Part shown: one piece after another, positions 61,383-64,000 of the stretch
Layout: each line of letters starts with the position of its first letter
Numbering within the stretch: position 1 is the first letter of the stretch
Origin: Eubacterium sp. MSJ-21
GTDB lineage: Bacteria > Bacillota > Clostridia > Lachnospirales > Lachnospiraceae
Direction of reading: 5' to 3'
NCBI RefSeq assembly: GCF_018918185.1
Contig: NZ_JAHLPZ010000009.1
Location: 55,484 to 119,483 of the forward strand
Length of the DNA stretch: 64,000 bases
Notes under the pieces: generated by a model
Told to the model about the DNA's origin: nothing
What the model saw: only the letters and a program-made list of their open reading frames with translations
Database searches by the model: none
Program-made: the position numbers and the translations under genes

Positions 61383-61701
61383 TTTTATGTAAAGTAGTCT
61401 GGAGAATGCGTTTAAGCCTTCCGAACGATTCCTATATATTGTATTCTTAATAATATAACCTCAAGATAAGGTATCAAATATTTCAAAATGTTACAAAATG
61501 TAACAATTTTATGTGAACTATAAGAAGAAAAGAGTTTATAGAAACTCGCATCGAAAAAATGTTGAAAACATAGCAGAAATGCGAAGAAAATGTGAATTTT
61601 TGTGAAATCATCCAAAAACTGGTTGACAATAATATTATAGGTTGCTATAATGTCAAATGTAATAAGTTGTAACACATTCGTAACAAATTGGAGGTAAGGA
61701 C
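61383..61701 (+). promoter_or_regulatory. Upstream region of the NlpC/P60 gene with consensus promoter and inverted repeat
   Basis: A textbook sigma-A promoter is present: TTGACA (61623-61628), 17 bases, TATAAT (61646-61651), with a short leader of about 45 bases. Farther upstream TGTTACA and TGTAACA (61489-61505) form an inverted repeat that could be an operator; TGTAACA recurs near 61668. No gene or long riboswitch-like structure is seen in the rest. Confidence 0.85.
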
Positions 61702-63060
61702 ATGAGGAAACCATCACGAAAGTGGTTGACGGTTGCGGCTGCAGGTTGCATTTTCGCTTCGTCTATGGGTACATATACATATAAGGCATTGGCGAGCGAA
61801 TTTGTATATAGCGATGCAAATGTCAGCATTACATCGATTGTGGATCATTACATTGAAGAAAATGGCGGAGATGTATTTACACAGGCTACTCCGGAGGATG
61901 CAACGGCAGTAGCAGCGACAGCGGAAATTGCAGATGCAATGGCAACGGCAACGGATGCGATAGCGACAGGCGAGGTTCGAGAGGTTGCTGCGGTAACAGG
62001 TTCTATTAAAGAAGTTTCAGTAGTAAAAGAAGAGACAACAGAGGAAACAACAGAAGAAATAACGACAGAGACAACGACAGAAGCAGCGACAACAGAGGCA
62101 CCAGCACAGCAGGATTCAGCCGTCGCTTCACCGGTAATGGACTTTACAGGAAAGGCAATCGTTACAGCATCAGGATCTGTGAATATTCGTCAGTCTGGTG
62201 ATGTAAATGCGGCAAAGGTTGGAACAATCGATGCAGGCGGACTTGTAAATGTGGCAGAAAAAGGTGACACATGGTCCCATATCACATCCGGAAATGTAGA
62301 CGGATACATCAGAAATGATCTTCTCGCGTTTGATGGAGATGCAGCAAGCTATGCAAGTGCAAATCTTTCCAAGGTGGCAGTTGTTAACACGGCAGCATTG
62401 AAGCTTCGGAGTGAGGCAAGCACAGACAGCGAGGAAATTACTCTTCTGGCACAGGGTGAGACATATCCAATCGTGGAGACTGGGGATGCATGGACAAAGA
62501 TTCAGCTTGATACAGTAACGGGATATGTTAAGAATGAATACATAACAGTTTCTTATAATATGCCAACGGCGAAAGCGGTAAGCGCACCGGAACAGACTCC
62601 GACAACAGAGGCGCCTGTAACAGAGACTCCGACAACAGAGACACCTGCAACAGAGACTCCGACAACAGAAGCACCAGTGACGGATGTTCCAACATCAGAC
62701 CTTGGACAGCAGATTGCAAATTTTGCATGTCAGTTTGTCGGAAATCCATATGTATGGGGTGGTACAAGCTTGACAAATGGAGCAGATTGTTCGGGATTTG
62801 TTCAGAGTGTATATAAGAATTTTGGATATTCACTTCCTCGTACATGTACACCACAGAGCAATGCGGGTACTCCGGTCAGTATAGCAGCATTACAACCTGG
62901 CGATCTGGTATTTTATGATCATGGAACAGGTTCCTGTGAGCACGTAGGAATCTATATTGGAAATGGGCAGATTGTACACGCAAGCAGCAGCCGTACAGGA
63001 ATCAAGATTTCAAATGTAAATTACAGCACACCATTTAAGGCATGCAGAATTGTAAATTAG
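61702..63060 (+). CDS. Secreted NlpC/P60 peptidoglycan endopeptidase with two SH3 domains
   Basis: 452 residues. A signal peptide ends near ALASE. Then come a Thr/Glu/Ala-rich linker, two bacterial SH3 domains (ASGSVNIRQSGDVNAAKVGT and AALKLRSEASTDSEEITLL regions), a Thr/Pro linker and the NlpC/P60 domain. The catalytic Cys is in GADCSGFVQSVY (near 363) and the His in CEHVGIYIGNG (near 414). It cuts peptide stems of peptidoglycan, for example gamma-D-Glu to diaminopimelate, and the SH3 domains probably hold it on the wall. TTGGAGG precedes ATG 61702, and a consensus promoter lies 50 bases upstream. Confidence 0.94.
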   Translation: MRKPSRKWLTVAAAGCIFASSMGTYTYKALASEFVYSDANVSITSIVDHYIEENGGDVFTQATPEDATAVAATAEIADAMATATDAIATGEVREVAAVTGSIKEVSVVKEETTEETTEEITTETTTEAATTEAPAQQDSAVASPVMDFTGKAIVTASGSVNIRQSGDVNAAKVGTIDAGGLVNVAEKGDTWSHITSGNVDGYIRNDLLAFDGDAASYASANLSKVAVVNTAALKLRSEASTDSEEITLLAQGETYPIVETGDAWTKIQLDTVTGYVKNEYITVSYNMPTAKAVSAPEQTPTTEAPVTETPTTETPATETPTTEAPVTDVPTSDLGQQIANFACQFVGNPYVWGGTSLTNGADCSGFVQSVYKNFGYSLPRTCTPQSNAGTPVSIAALQPGDLVFYDHGTGSCEHVGIYIGNGQIVHASSSRTGIKISNVNYSTPFKACRIVN

Positions 63061-63089
63061 TCGATAAAGATAGGTAATTGCTTTATCAT

Positions 63090-63139
63090 GAGAAAAAGGG
63101 TATTTTCGGTAAGAATCGAAAGTGCCCTTTTCCTTTCTC
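63090..63139 (+). terminator. Stem-loop terminator after the NlpC/P60 gene
   Basis: GAGAAAAAGGG and TTTTCG pair with CGAAA and CCCTTTTCCTTTCTC in a long imperfect hairpin. The following bases are A-rich rather than T-rich, so efficiency is uncertain. Confidence 0.65.
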
Positions 63140-63201
63140 AAAAAAATTTGAACTTTTGTATATTTTGACGAAAAATCACTTCCCAAACAGGGGTTAGGTG
63201 T

Positions 63202-63209
63202 GCTATAAT
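63202..63209 (+). promoter_or_regulatory. Extended -10 promoter of hpf
   Basis: GTGTGCTATAATAC contains TGNTATAAT (TATAAT at 63204-63209), an extended -10 box; the -35 region is weak. It lies about 75 bases before ATG 63285. Confidence 0.6.
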
Positions 63210-63284
63210 ACTAAACATAGAAAGTACATGTGCTTTATGCACATTTTTTATTTTCTATAGTTCGACGTAAAGGAGCTGGGGCAT

Positions 63285-63812
63285 ATGAATTACATCATAA
63301 GTGGAAAGAACATTGAGGTTACAGACGCACTGAAGCAGGCGATTTACGAGAAGCTTGAGAGAATCGAGAAGTTCTTCGGTGAAGACACAGCAGCACAGGT
63401 TACACTTTCGGTAGATAAGGACCGTCAGAAGATTGAGGTTACGATCCCGATGAAGGGACATACGATCCGTGCAGAACAGGCGAGTGATAATATGTATGTA
63501 TCCATCGATTTGGTTGTGGAGATTATCGAGCGTCAGGTAACACGCCATAAGAAGCGTATTTTGGACAAGGAACAGAATTCCGGTTATATTAACAACGATT
63601 TCTTCGATGTAGAAGGACTCGAGGATGAGGATGTCCAGATTATCCGTAGCAAGAAGGTTGTGTTAGAGCCTATGTATCCGGAAGATGCATGTATCCAGAT
63701 GGATCTGCTTGGACATAATTTCTTTGTATTCCGCAACGCGGAGACAGACAAGGTAAATGTAGTCTACAAGCGTAGAGGCAATACATTCGGATTGATTGAG
63801 CCAGAATTTTAA
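63285..63812 (+). CDS. hpf: Ribosome hibernation-promoting factor, long form
   Basis: 175 residues. The N-terminal domain (about 1-100) has the HPF/YfiA fold pattern (YIISGKNIEVTDALKQAIYE, then VTIPMKGHTIRAEQASDNMY), and the C-terminal dimerisation domain is present (IIRSKKVVLEPMYPEDACIQ, then NAETDKVNVVYKRRGNTFGL). Long HPF joins two 70S ribosomes into inactive 100S dimers in stationary phase. AAAGGAG precedes ATG 63285. It has its own promoter and terminator. Confidence 0.95.
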   Translation: MNYIISGKNIEVTDALKQAIYEKLERIEKFFGEDTAAQVTLSVDKDRQKIEVTIPMKGHTIRAEQASDNMYVSIDLVVEIIERQVTRHKKRILDKEQNSGYINNDFFDVEGLEDEDVQIIRSKKVVLEPMYPEDACIQMDLLGHNFFVFRNAETDKVNVVYKRRGNTFGLIEPEF

Positions 63813-63849
63813 CAGTTTCAGTTATGTATAGAGGGTTATGAAAAAACGG

Positions 63850-63884
63850 TATCCCGGAGACGAAGGTCTCCGGGATATTTGTTG
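63850..63884 (+). terminator. Rho-independent terminator after hpf
   Basis: TATCCCGGAGAC pairs perfectly with GTCTCCGGGATA around GAAG and is followed by TTTGTTG. Confidence 0.9.
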
Positions 63885-63897
63885 TATAGACAGAAAA

Positions 63898-64000
63898 ATA
63901 AACCACCTGCTATGCAGGTGGTTCCCAGTGAGCTTTAGCTTCAAGTAAAGAAACCTCCATGATAATATAAAGTGTAGGTTCGCCAACCGCACTAAAAATA
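63898..64000 (+). mobile_element. Probable left end of an IS200/IS605-family element (cut by window edge)
   Basis: AACCACCTGC and GCAGGTGGTT (63901-63923) form a perfect 10-bp hairpin with a TAT loop, the kind of subterminal hairpin recognised by IS200/IS605 TnpA. The next 75 bases are non-coding and include the start of a second hairpin (GGTTCGCCAACC). The transposase gene would lie beyond the window, so this call rests on the hairpin and layout only. Confidence 0.45.

Noticed and set aside
61383..61701. c-di-AMP type riboswitch upstream of the NlpC/P60 hydrolase
   Set aside because: The promoter is only about 50 bases before the start codon, leaving no room for such an RNA.

Overview
The window looks like a chromosomal segment of a Lachnospiraceae-type member of the Clostridia. 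Supporting signs are moderate GC, strong AGGAGG-type ribosome binding sites, a six-cysteine SCIFF peptide with its radical SAM partner, the gene order SCIFF / ScfB / SecDF / RecJ / Apt / RelA / HemZ / HisS / AspS, a CwlD-type amidase and a long-form HPF. I cannot name a species from sequence alone.

Layout. 1-12.7 kb: a ribose/simple-sugar type ABC transporter locus (degenerate ATPase, permease, lipoprotein binding protein, full ATPase, second permease, metallo-hydrolase). Its second permease gene is split by a 6.6-kb AT-rich integrated element (about 4243-10857). The element carries an FtsK-like ATPase, a lipoprotein, an HUH-plus-helicase replication protein and a large serine recombinase. 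Its ends can be joined in silico to restore the permease reading frame. 12.7-16 kb: lysA, a YesL-like membrane protein and a membrane-anchored LuxR-type regulator. 16-21.5 kb: a frameshifted sortase-type surface protein, a ChW-domain remnant, and an amino-acid ABC system whose permease is fused to two almost identical binding domains. 21.5-23.3 kb: cyclophilin and MltG. 23.3-37.7 kb: a phospho-threonine signalling island with two FHA proteins, PP2C phosphatase, Ser/Thr kinase, a membrane protein with about ten T-x-[VI]-L motifs, a 2082-residue repeat surface protein, and a second PP2C. 37.8-40.6 kb: HAD hydrolase, PII-like protein and cation/proton antiporter, small membrane protein. 40.7-55.5 kb: SCIFF maturation, protein export, DNA repair, stringent response, heme and tRNA charging genes. 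55.6-59.7 kb: CwlD and a complete agr-type quorum-sensing locus (AgrC, AgrD, AgrB, AgrA) with a 21-bp-period direct repeat in the divergent promoter region. 59.8-64 kb: YjfB-like peptide, MFS exporter, NlpC/P60 hydrolase, HPF, and what looks like the end of an IS200/IS605 element.

Three points stand out beyond ordinary annotation. First, the integrated element has terminal repeats, an operator-like inverted repeat and a 10-bp repeat array that all share a GAGTGA-type core. Second, three intergenic copies of a structured repeat (about 21.4, 38.5 and 49.5 kb) share a conserved core with compensatory base changes, while their long outer stems differ completely in sequence; a fourth, unrelated giant hairpin lies beside the third copy. 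Third, the kinase/FHA/T-x-V-L array looks like a self-contained phospho-dependent scaffold. No rRNA, tRNA or CRISPR array was found.
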